Below are positions 32,982 to 40,411 of a stretch of DNA of 50,614 bases, in pieces. Source of the stretch: DATMNI01 sp035570275 (GTDB lineage Bacteria > Acidobacteriota > Terriglobia > Bryobacterales > Bryobacteraceae); the NCBI GenBank assembly GCA_035570275.1, contig DATMNI010000223.1, positions 1-50,614 of the forward strand. Direction: 5' to 3'. Position numbers and translations under genes: made by a program. Numbering within the stretch: the stretch's first letter is position 1; each line of letters starts with the position of its first letter. A model generated the notes under the pieces. That model worked only from the letters and a program-made list of their open reading frames with translations. It did not search any database and was not told where the DNA came from.

Positions 32982-35900
32982 CTATTCCAGCCAGAAATCC
33001 CGCGGATACAGCCAATGCACCCGCGCATCCGCGCCCTCGACCTGCTTCAGGTACTCCTCGTACGCCGCCAGTTGCTGGGCCGGCCCGATTGCGAAGTACA
33101 CGCCGCCGGCCACGTCTTGCGCTTTCACACCCATCCCCGGCAGCACTTTCGCATATAGGCCTTTCATCCGCCGGAACAGTTCCTCGCCCAGGTTCGGGGT
33201 TTTCCGCAAATCCAAAACCGCCTGGTGGAATCGCGTCACCACCTCGGCCGTCAGCCCGTCGGCCAAGTCGTTGGCCATCGCCTCGCCGCGCGTTTCGTAG
33301 GCCAGCGACGACCGCGTTCCATCGAACGCCCCCGCCACGGCATACTCCGTCAGCGACCCGTCCGGCGCCGTCTTCTTCATTTCGTCGATTACGAACTTCA
33401 GCGTCTGCGGCAACTCCGGCGTGCGCTCGGCATAGTAGTTCAAACGCCCCTCCGCCGGCCGCACGCGAATGCCGTTGCTGTAGGCCAGACCCGCCCCCCA
33501 GGTCTTCATGAACACAGAGTGCGCGCCGCCGCCCGCATACAGGTTGGTGGCCAGGTAATCCAGTAACTTGTCACGGCTGGTATCGTGGTAACTCGCCACC
33601 GGCGCCGAATTCAAAAACACGCCGCCTTGCGAGTTGGCGTTCAACAATCCCACGAAGACCGGATGCGCCGCGTTATTCCCGCCCCCGGCTTCAGCCCCGC
33701 GCTGGGCTTTATCCTCACGCTGCGCCAGTCGCCGGTCCACGCGCCGCTCCTCGCGGTATACGGCCTGCTTCACCGGCGCCCTGTCCAGCCGTCCGGCCAG
33801 CTCCTGAATGTCCGCACCCAGTTCCTTCTGGGTCGCGCCCGATGCCGTCAAGAACATCCGCGCCCGGCCCGCGTTCAGAATCAGCCGCCGCACTTCATCC
33901 AGCGCCGTGAGCGTCCGCTCGGGCCCTGCGCGCAGATCGCGCGCCATCTGGCCGCATAGGTACTTCCAGTCGGCCGCCAGGTGGGCATCCGGAATGTCCG
34001 CCATCGTCGCATCCAGGTCTTTCGCCGCTTCCACGGCCAGCGCCTTCTCCGCCGGCGCCAGTTTCTCCATGGCGGCGTACTTTCCTTCCCGCACCGCAGC
34101 CAGCAGTTCCTTCCGCTCCGCCCGCGACCCGCCGGCGTCTCCTAACCCATCCAGGAATCCGTAGACCGCTTCCGACCCGCCCGGCTTCAGCATCCACCGC
34201 AGCCGGTAGACATTGTGCGTGCGCGTCATGAACGACGCCGTGGCCAGCAGTAGTGGATTGTCCTGACGCCGGTAGGCCACCGCCGGGTCGTTGACCCAGT
34301 TTTCCTCCGCCGTCTGCGTGGTGTTCCGCAACTGCGCCAGCGACTGGTCCACCAGGTCGCGAATGCGCGGCAGGTTTTCCGGCCGCCAGTCCGGCTGCCA
34401 CAGCACCAGCTTCATCCACTCCAGCGCCCGCCGCGCCTCCACCGGGTCATTTCCGGCGCCGCGCACCACCAGTTCGTAGCGGTCCGTAGTTGCATTGGTG
34501 CTGAACGTCGCGTTGAGGCTCAGAATCTCGTTGCGCATCCGCTGCGTCATCTGTTCGTACGAAACCGGGTTACCGTTTTCGATCACGCCCACCCGCGTCA
34601 GCAGCGCCGGCAGCAACGAGACGTAAACCAGCCGGTCCTCCGGCACTGCATCCAGGCGCAGCGCCAGGCCGGTGGTCCCACCGGTCAGGCTGTCGAAAGT
34701 CCCACCGACCAAAGGCACGCCGCCGGCCAGCCTGGTCTGTTTGTAATCCAATTGATCGTCGAGCGTCATGGGCGGCTTGTCGATAAACTTCGAAGGAGTT
34801 ACCGCCTTGGCCGCCTTTTCGATGACGGCTGTGGCCGCATCGTACTCTTCACGATACCGCTCCATGGCCTGCTGGTCCGTGGCCGTGCCGTACTTTTCCT
34901 TGAGCCGCGCCACCTCCGCCGCCGCGCGGTCTTCGCGCTCTTTGGCCTCCTGCCCTGCCAGCTTCGGGTCCGCCTTGGCCGCCTCCACATACGGCGTCAC
35001 ACCCGTAATCTTCCACTGCGACAGGTAGTCGCGCCAGATGTTCCTGCTGCCCGCAATCAGGGTTTCGATCGCCGCCAGCTCCGGCCTTTCGGTCAGCGAT
35101 TTCCGGAAGCCCGGCTCCTTGTTCAGCTCGTACATGTGTCCCGCCCAGGCGCCGCCCGTGCTCCGCAGGCCGAAGCCGGGCGGCGAATTCACGAACTTCG
35201 AAAGCGCGCGCCGCTGCTCCAGGATGCGGCTCTTCAGCCTCTCGTTGAACTGCGTCAGTTCCGCCGACCCGTCCGGGTAGGCCGCGATTTTCGCCAACTC
35301 GTCCATCACCTTGCCCCGCAGCATCCCCAGATCCTGGTCGTTCATGTGCGCCACCGGCAAGTCTTGGAACATCACCAGCACCGGATGGCCCTGGTCGGTG
35401 TCGATGTACGCGTTCACGCCGCGCGCCCCGAAATCGGCCTCGCGTGTCTTGCTGTCGATCAGGCGCTTATAGAGGTTAGTGTCCGGTCCGCCCGCCACAT
35501 TGCTCAAGAACAGCCCCGCCAGAATCTGCTCCATCGCGTTGAGCTTGCGGTCGGCCGGCCACAGCATCATCACAGAGCCCGGCTGCTGATCGTTGCGGAA
35601 GGGATAGGCCACGTACTCGATGCGCCCGCCCGCCGGACCCGCCGCGCCCGAACCCTGCGGAGACCCCGGCGCGGGCAACTGGCTCTCCGTCATCACCGGC
35701 AGCGCCGGCTTCTCCGATTCCGCGCGCCGCAGCGACGCGTCCAGCCGGTCGAGCGCGGGCCCGAGCGCCATCTCCTTCGGCAGCGACGCAATCATCCCCA
35801 TGTTGGCCAGAAAGTAATGCGCCGCATGAAACCGCCGGATGTCCGATGGCTGAATCATCCGCAGCGCCGCGGGCAACCCACCCGACGAAAACGAAAGTGG

Positions 35901-36545
35901 ATGCTCCGGCCCGTACAACGCCACCAACGCCGCACGGTACAGCCGGGAGATGGCCTGATCCATCGACGTCACCATCTCCGCGTACACGCTACCCTTTTCC
36001 TCCAGGTGCAACCGCCCATCCGCCGGATTGACGCTCACCCCGAAGTTGCGGACCTCGCGGTGCACCTCCTCGTCGGTATAGTCCGGGTGCAGCAGCGCGT
36101 CCAGCGTGCGGTCCAGATTCTGGTAGAAGACCTCCGGGCCGGCCGGCGAGTAGAAATCGTAACAGGTCCTCCACTGTTCGGTGAACGCACTGGAGGCCAC
36201 CAGCGACATCCCCTCCTCACTGCCCAGCGCCCGGCCCTTGTTGCCCTTGCCCAACAGCAGGTGCTCCTGGGTATGCGGCTCGCCCATGTTGGAGGTCGGG
36301 TAGGTGGTCACCCAGATAAAGGCTTGCGGCACCGACTGAATCTGCAGCAGGTCCAGCGTGAACCCGCTCCGTTCATGCCGGAACCGCGCCCCCATGGGGC
36401 GGTCGGAATCGTCCAGATACACCGCCATGGTCTTGAACCCGCCGATGATCCGGCCTTCGGTCAAGTTGGCGTAGGAGGCGCCAGGTGGCTGGGACCAGAC
36501 CGCCGCCACCGCCAGCAAGGACAAGAAAAGGATCGAATAATGCAT
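32982..36545 (-). CDS. Large exported M16-family (PreP-like) metallopeptidase
   Basis: A 1187-residue inverzincin peptidase. It has a signal peptide (SILFLSLLAVAAVWSQPPG). The M16 zinc motif HxxEH is present as PHTQEHLLLGKGNKG at about residue 91, with the third ligand region DEEVHREVRNFGV about 70 residues later. An M16C-type middle with a long charged helix (KEREDRAAAEVARLKEKYGT) follows. Two further M16-like domains carry LVGGTFDSLTGGTTGLAL and NAGRARMFLTASGATQKELG. Family members degrade unfolded peptides inside a closed chamber. The ATG at 36543-36545 follows AGGGGTGG and is preferred to a GTG six bases upstream. It converges on the AbiE-like toxin gene with a 67-bp gap. Confidence 0.88.
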   Translation of the reverse strand: MHYSILFLSLLAVAAVWSQPPGASYANLTEGRIIGGFKTMAVYLDDSDRPMGARFRHERSGFTLDLLQIQSVPQAFIWVTTYPTSNMGEPHTQEHLLLGKGNKGRALGSEEGMSLVASSAFTEQWRTCYDFYSPAGPEVFYQNLDRTLDALLHPDYTDEEVHREVRNFGVSVNPADGRLHLEEKGSVYAEMVTSMDQAISRLYRAALVALYGPEHPLSFSSGGLPAALRMIQPSDIRRFHAAHYFLANMGMIASLPKEMALGPALDRLDASLRRAESEKPALPVMTESQLPAPGSPQGSGAAGPAGGRIEYVAYPFRNDQQPGSVMMLWPADRKLNAMEQILAGLFLSNVAGGPDTNLYKRLIDSKTREADFGARGVNAYIDTDQGHPVLVMFQDLPVAHMNDQDLGMLRGKVMDELAKIAAYPDGSAELTQFNERLKSRILEQRRALSKFVNSPPGFGLRSTGGAWAGHMYELNKEPGFRKSLTERPELAAIETLIAGSRNIWRDYLSQWKITGVTPYVEAAKADPKLAGQEAKEREDRAAAEVARLKEKYGTATDQQAMERYREEYDAATAVIEKAAKAVTPSKFIDKPPMTLDDQLDYKQTRLAGGVPLVGGTFDSLTGGTTGLALRLDAVPEDRLVYVSLLPALLTRVGVIENGNPVSYEQMTQRMRNEILSLNATFSTNATTDRYELVVRGAGNDPVEARRALEWMKLVLWQPDWRPENLPRIRDLVDQSLAQLRNTTQTAEENWVNDPAVAYRRQDNPLLLATASFMTRTHNVYRLRWMLKPGGSEAVYGFLDGLGDAGGSRAERKELLAAVREGKYAAMEKLAPAEKALAVEAAKDLDATMADIPDAHLAADWKYLCGQMARDLRAGPERTLTALDEVRRLILNAGRARMFLTASGATQKELGADIQELAGRLDRAPVKQAVYREERRVDRRLAQREDKAQRGAEAGGGNNAAHPVFVGLLNANSQGGVFLNSAPVASYHDTSRDKLLDYLATNLYAGGGAHSVFMKTWGAGLAYSNGIRVRPAEGRLNYYAERTPELPQTLKFVIDEMKKTAPDGSLTEYAVAGAFDGTRSSLAYETRGEAMANDLADGLTAEVVTRFHQAVLDLRKTPNLGEELFRRMKGLYAKVLPGMGVKAQDVAGGVYFAIGPAQQLAAYEEYLKQVEGADARVHWLYPRDFWLE

Positions 36546-37209
36546 TGCCACCCCTTTAGCCTAACCGACGCGGCCTAAACCGGCGTAGCACGACCAACTC
36601 TCCCAGACATCCAAGGCTTCCAGAAACAAGCGCGGAACGCCTGAAAAAGAATCGCTTCAGTTGCTCTTCGAGTCATTTCACCGATTGGCCGCTAAACGGT
36701 CACCACCGTTTCGGAATAGTTATCGAACTTCCCCTCAATAACATACACTCTATCGTCCGTCCAAACCCCTGCACTCTGATGTTAAACAAGAGGAGTACGG
36801 GCTACGCCCCACCTGGCATGAAGTCGGTAACTATGTCTTTCAGCCGCGCCGTTCAGGGCCTCTGCCGCCGGACGTTCGGTCGCAGGGCTAAAATGGGTTC
36901 GTTCGGTGGGGCGCAAGCGGTTTCGTTTTCTTCGGTTTGGACCGCCAAAATGGGTTTGTTTGGAAATTCCGCCCCGCCCCCAGGCCCCGCAGGAACGTAT
37001 TGAAACTCACGAAACGCCCGCCGGAGCCTGGAACGGACCTCGCCGGGGCAGCGCCGGCGCCAGTTGACCGACAATCACCAGGGCCGCCGCTCCAATCGCC
37101 TGCAACGCAGCTTTTGGACACTAGGGGAGGCCCGGAAGCCGAACGGCCAGGAGGCCGGTCTCACGACGCGATATAATGGGTTGTAAGACTCCACGTACCG
37201 TAACCCTAA
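36546..37209. other. 660-bp region without a gene, containing a duplicated motif
   Basis: No protein-like frame on either strand. The motif AAAATGGGTTYGTTYGG occurs twice, 57 bp apart (36890-36906 and 36947-36963). On the minus strand it would read TNPF, which I recall as a common source of false small genes. The right end holds the hem operon promoter. Confidence 0.5.
37172..37177 (+). promoter_or_regulatory. -10 box of the hem operon
   Basis: A perfect TATAAT lies 32 bases before the first ATG of the operon. I see no good -35 at the normal distance, so an activator or an extended contact may be needed. Confidence 0.45.
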
Positions 37210-38031
37210 ATGACTGAAATGAGCGTCATCTGGCTGCGGGTGGCCGCAGCCTTGTATTCGCTCGGCCTCCTGCACGCCATCCTTACTCTGATCCGCCGCC
37301 GGGAGCATCTGTTCCGTGTGGCGCTGGCCGCTTTCACACTCGGATCGGTTTTCCACTTCGTCTCCATCCTGGAAGAGGGCATCGTGAGCAATCGCTGCCC
37401 CATCACCAACATCTACGAAACCCTCTCCATGTGCGCTTTCCTGGTGGTGGTGGTCTATCTCTTCGTCCACTGGCGCTACAAAGTGGAAAGCCTCAGCGTG
37501 TTCATTTTCCCCCTGGTCTTCGTCATGGCCCTGGTGGCAACCCTGGGCAACCCGGTGAGCGCCTGGTCGAGCCCGGTGATTCGCAACGTCTGGCTGACGG
37601 TGCATATTGTGCTGGTGCTGCTGGGCTACGCCGCCCTGCTGTTCACCGCCGTGGCATCGGTGGTTTACCTCTTCCAGGAACGCGAGCTCAAGGCCAAAAA
37701 ACCGCGCAAGTTTTACTACCGCCTGCCCGCGCTGGGCACGTTGGACGAGTTGATTTCCAGGTCGATGGCGATGGGCTTTGTGTTGATTACGCTGGCTGTC
37801 ATTGCCGCCAGCACCTGGGCTTCTATCGAGGCGAAGGCCAATTGGATCAGCCAGCCGAAGATCGCAATTTCGTTTATTACCTGGGGCGTTTACATGGCGC
37901 TGGTCTTTCTGCGGACCACGGCTGGTTGGCGCGGGCGCAAGGCCGCTATCATGACCATCGCGCTGGTTTGCTTCGCCGCCATCACATGGGCCGCGCACTC
38001 CCAGCTCGGAACCATGTTGAACAAACAATGA
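37210..38031 (+). CDS. CcsA/HemX-like cytochrome c assembly membrane protein
   Basis: A 273-residue polytopic protein of the CcsA/HemX family with about eight hydrophobic segments. Family landmarks are CPITNIYETLSMCAF, the conserved His in VWLTVHIVLVLLGYAALLF, and LDELISRSMAMGFVLITL. The tryptophan-rich haem-handling motif (WGxxWxWDPKE in CcsA) is not preserved: the matching segment reads STWASIEAKANWISQPKIAI. This points to the HemX branch, which influences glutamyl-tRNA reductase level, rather than cytochrome c haem lyase, and the position directly before hemA agrees. The product ends LNKQ and its stop region is triplicated in the gap before hemA. The ATG at 37210 has no clear ribosome site; 37219 is an alternative. 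Confidence 0.83.
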   Translation: MTEMSVIWLRVAAALYSLGLLHAILTLIRRREHLFRVALAAFTLGSVFHFVSILEEGIVSNRCPITNIYETLSMCAFLVVVVYLFVHWRYKVESLSVFIFPLVFVMALVATLGNPVSAWSSPVIRNVWLTVHIVLVLLGYAALLFTAVASVVYLFQERELKAKKPRKFYYRLPALGTLDELISRSMAMGFVLITLAVIAASTWASIEAKANWISQPKIAISFITWGVYMALVFLRTTAGWRGRKAAIMTIALVCFAAITWAAHSQLGTMLNKQ

Positions 38032-38073
38032 ACGCTCTGAACAAACAGTGAACGCGCTGAACCAACAATGAAG
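38014..38073 (+). repeat. Three approximate 20-bp copies across the ccsA-hemA junction
   Basis: The unit CTGAACAAACAGTGAACGC occurs three times with small changes. The first copy is the last codons and stop of the ccsA/hemX-like gene (encoding LNKQ-stop), and the third contains the ATG of hemA. Each copy carries a TGA within ATGA or GTGA. Confidence 0.8.
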
Positions 38074-39333
38074 CTGCTCATCACCGGCGTGAGTCACAAG
38101 ACGGCCCCCGTCGAGGTGCGGGAACGCCTGGCATTCCGTGAGGAGTCGCTTCCGGCCGCCCTGGCCGATCTCAAGGCCCGCGATGGTGTGGCCGAGGCCG
38201 TCATTCTCTCCACGTGCAACCGCGTGGAGATTACGATTACTACTGAAGACCAATTCGACCCGCAAGCCATCGTCGACGCTTTCCTGGCCGAGCAGAAGGG
38301 CGTGGACCCGGACGCGATTGAACCGCACCTCTACCGGCACATGGGCAAGGAAGCCATCCATCACCTGTTCCGCGTGGCCGCCAGCCTGGATTCCATGGTG
38401 GTGGGCGAGCCGCAGATCCTGGGCCAGCTCAAAGCGGCCTATGCCGCCGCTAAGAATTGCGGCTCGGTATGCGGGTGGCTGGATGGGCTGATGACCCGGA
38501 CCTTCAGCGTGGCCAAGCGGGTGCGCTCGGAGACCGGCATCGGGCAGATGGCGGTTTCGGTGAGCTATGCCGCGGTGGAGCTGGCGCGCAAGATTTTCGG
38601 GTCGCTTACCAACCGCACCGTGATGATCGTCGGGGCGGGGAAGATGTCGGAACTGGCCGCGCGCCACCTGCGGCGCTCCGGCGCGTCCCACGTCTTCGTC
38701 ACCAACCGCACTCACGAGCGGGCCGTGGAGATGGCCAGGTTGTTTCAAGGGACGCCCGTCGAATACGGCCGCTTCACCGCCATGTTGCCGGAGGTGGATA
38801 TTCTGATCTCTTCTTCCGGCGCGCCGCACTACATCCTGCATAAGGACGAAATGCAGCGCGTGATTTCGGCGCGCCGCAACAAGCCGATGTTTCTGATCGA
38901 TATCGCGGTGCCGCGCAATATCGAACCTTCGGTCAACGAGATCGACAACGTCTTCCTCTACGATATCGACGACCTGCAGGAGGTGGTGAACGCCAATTTG
39001 CGGGAGCGCGCCAAGGAAGCCGATCGCGCCGAGTCGATGGTCGCCGAAGAAGTGGAGCGCATGATGGCGCGGCTCAAGGTGGCCGAAGTCACGCCGGTCA
39101 TCGTGGGCCTGCAGGAACAGTGGGAACAGATTCGCGTGGCCGAGATGGACAAAACCCGCCGCAAGTACGGGCCGTTCACGCCGGAGCAGGAACACGCTAT
39201 GGAGGCGCTGACTAAGGGCATCATCAACAAGATCGCCCACGGGCCGATTTCCGAGTTGCGCAATCACGCCGGCAACCCCGAAGGCGCGCAGGTGGTAGCG
39301 GCGATCAGAAAGGCATTTCACCTCCAGGGTTGA
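38068..39333 (+). CDS. hemA: Glutamyl-tRNA reductase
   Basis: First committed step of C5 tetrapyrrole synthesis: reduces glutamyl-tRNA to glutamate-1-semialdehyde with NADPH. The product has 421 residues, the normal length. The catalytic Cys50 lies in ILSTCNRVEI. GVSHKTAPVEVRERLAF at the N-terminus, VGEPQILGQLKAAYAAAKNC, the NADPH Rossmann motif MIVGAGKMSELAARHL, and DIAVPRNIEPSVNEIDNVFL are all present, with a dimerisation helix at the C-terminus. The start lies within the third repeat copy and lacks a Shine-Dalgarno, so translation may depend on the upstream gene. Confidence 0.97.
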   Translation: MKLLITGVSHKTAPVEVRERLAFREESLPAALADLKARDGVAEAVILSTCNRVEITITTEDQFDPQAIVDAFLAEQKGVDPDAIEPHLYRHMGKEAIHHLFRVAASLDSMVVGEPQILGQLKAAYAAAKNCGSVCGWLDGLMTRTFSVAKRVRSETGIGQMAVSVSYAAVELARKIFGSLTNRTVMIVGAGKMSELAARHLRRSGASHVFVTNRTHERAVEMARLFQGTPVEYGRFTAMLPEVDILISSSGAPHYILHKDEMQRVISARRNKPMFLIDIAVPRNIEPSVNEIDNVFLYDIDDLQEVVNANLRERAKEADRAESMVAEEVERMMARLKVAEVTPVIVGLQEQWEQIRVAEMDKTRRKYGPFTPEQEHAMEALTKGIINKIAHGPISELRNHAGNPEGAQVVAAIRKAFHLQG

Positions 39334-39371
39334 TCGATAAGGATTGATCGATAAGGATTGATCGATAAGGA
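39330..39371 (+). repeat. Three 14-bp tandem repeats in the hemA-hemC gap
   Basis: TTGATCGATAAGGA occurs three times head to tail. The first copy contains the hemA stop codon (TGA 39331-39333). Every copy carries a ribosome-binding-like AAGGA, and the third lies eight bases before the hemC ATG. Confidence 0.9.
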
Positions 39372-39379
39372 TTGATTCA

Positions 39380-40285
39380 ATGCTCGTCATCGCTTCGCGC
39401 GGTTCGCAACTCGCATTGTGGCAGGCCCGCTGGGTGTCGGCGCAACTGACGGCCGCCGGCCACGAATGCCGCATCGAGATCATCAAGACCACCGGCGACA
39501 AGATCACCGATGTGCCGCTGGCCCAGATCGGCTCCCTGGTCGGCTCAAAAGGGCTATTCACCAAAGAGATTGAGGAGGCGCTGTTGGACGGCCGTGCCGA
39601 CCTGGCGGTGCACAGCCTGAAAGACCTGCCAACTGCGTTGCCGGAAGGTCTGGTTCTGGCCGCCGTGCCCGAGCGCGAGGACCCGCGCGATGCCGTGGTG
39701 GGGAAACCGCTCGCCGAGCTGCCCGCGGGCGCCAGGGTCGGGACCAGTTCGCTGCGTCGCGCCGCACAACTGCGCAGGCTGCGGCCGGATCTGGTGGTGG
39801 AATCGGTGCGCGGCAACCTGGATACCCGGCTGCGGAAGCTGGATGAAGGCCAGTATGACGCCATCCTGCTGGCCGCCGCCGGCCTGAAACGGCTGGGATG
39901 GGCTGCGCGCATCGCCGAGATTCTGGAACCGGAGCGGATGTGCTCCGCCGTGGGCCAGGGCGCTCTGGCGATTGAGACCCGCGCCGCCGGCGCCGGCCGC
40001 GATGCCTGCGCCGCGCTGGATCACGCCGACACGCATGCCGCCGTGATGGCCGAGCGTGGTTTGCTGGGCGCGCTGGGCGGCGGATGTCAGGTGCCCATCG
40101 GTGCCCACGCCTCGGTAGCGGGCGGGCGATTGCGCTTGCAGGCGATTGTGGTTTCGCCCGATGGCGCAGAGGTAGTGCGGGCGGAAGCGGAAGGAGCTGT
40201 GGAAGATGCCGAGTCGATCGGCCGGGCCCTCGGTGCGGACCTGCTGAAACAGGGCGCGCAGCGGATACTGGAGGCGGTCTTGTGA
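39380..40285 (+). CDS. hemC: Hydroxymethylbilane synthase (porphobilinogen deaminase)
   Basis: Polymerises four porphobilinogen units to hydroxymethylbilane. The 301-residue product has the family start IASRGSQLALWQARWV, the catalytic Asp region GRADLAVHSLKDLPT, GTSSLRRAAQLRRLRPDL, and the dipyrromethane cofactor cysteine in LGGGCQVPIGAHA (Cys236). Full length. The ribosome site is the AAGGA of the third 14-bp repeat. A small hairpin (40288-40302) follows two bases after the stop, and the next gene is reached through an 84-bp tandem repeat. Confidence 0.97.
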   Translation: MLVIASRGSQLALWQARWVSAQLTAAGHECRIEIIKTTGDKITDVPLAQIGSLVGSKGLFTKEIEEALLDGRADLAVHSLKDLPTALPEGLVLAAVPEREDPRDAVVGKPLAELPAGARVGTSSLRRAAQLRRLRPDLVVESVRGNLDTRLRKLDEGQYDAILLAAAGLKRLGWAARIAEILEPERMCSAVGQGALAIETRAAGAGRDACAALDHADTHAAVMAERGLLGALGGGCQVPIGAHASVAGGRLRLQAIVVSPDGAEVVRAEAEGAVEDAESIGRALGADLLKQGAQRILEAVL

Positions 40286-40287
40286 GG

Positions 40288-40302
40288 CAGGTTGGAAACC
40301 TG
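40288..40302 (+). other. Small hairpin after hemC
   Basis: CAGGTT-GGA-AACCTG, six-base-pair stem with a three-base loop, beginning two bases after the hemC stop. It resembles the second hairpin at 21281-21297. Confidence 0.45.
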
Positions 40303-40314
40303 GTTGTTAACTGG

Positions 40315-40398
40315 CCACTGGCCACCGGCCACCGGCCACTGGCCACCAGCCACCGGCCACTGGCCACCAGCCACCGGCCACCGGCCACAGGCCACCGG
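40315..40398 (+). repeat. Four 21-bp tandem repeats (twelve CCACYGG-type heptamers) before cobA-hemD
   Basis: Four 21-base units, each made of three heptamers of the form CCACTGG, CCACCGG or CCACCAG. Units two and three are identical and the others differ at one to three positions. The array is a multiple of three and contains no stop in the frame of the following gene. It ends 13 bases before the ATG. Confidence 0.92.
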
Positions 40399-40411
40399 CA
40401 TCCGGCATCTG

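Noticed and set aside
34752..36578. Open plus-strand frame of about 608 codons inside the M16 peptidase gene
   Set aside because: Antisense shadow produced by high GC at third positions; composition is extreme in Arg, His and Gln, and the minus strand encodes a complete M16 enzyme.
37075..39912. Open minus-strand frame of about 945 codons antisense to the hem genes
   Set aside because: It mirrors the codon structure of ccsA, hemA and hemC, is rich in His, Arg and Gln, and has no family motif; the plus-strand genes are certain.
40315..40398. Possible CRISPR array at the regular repeats before cobA-hemD
   Set aside because: The units are directly adjacent without unique spacers and no cas gene is present; it is a simple tandem repeat.
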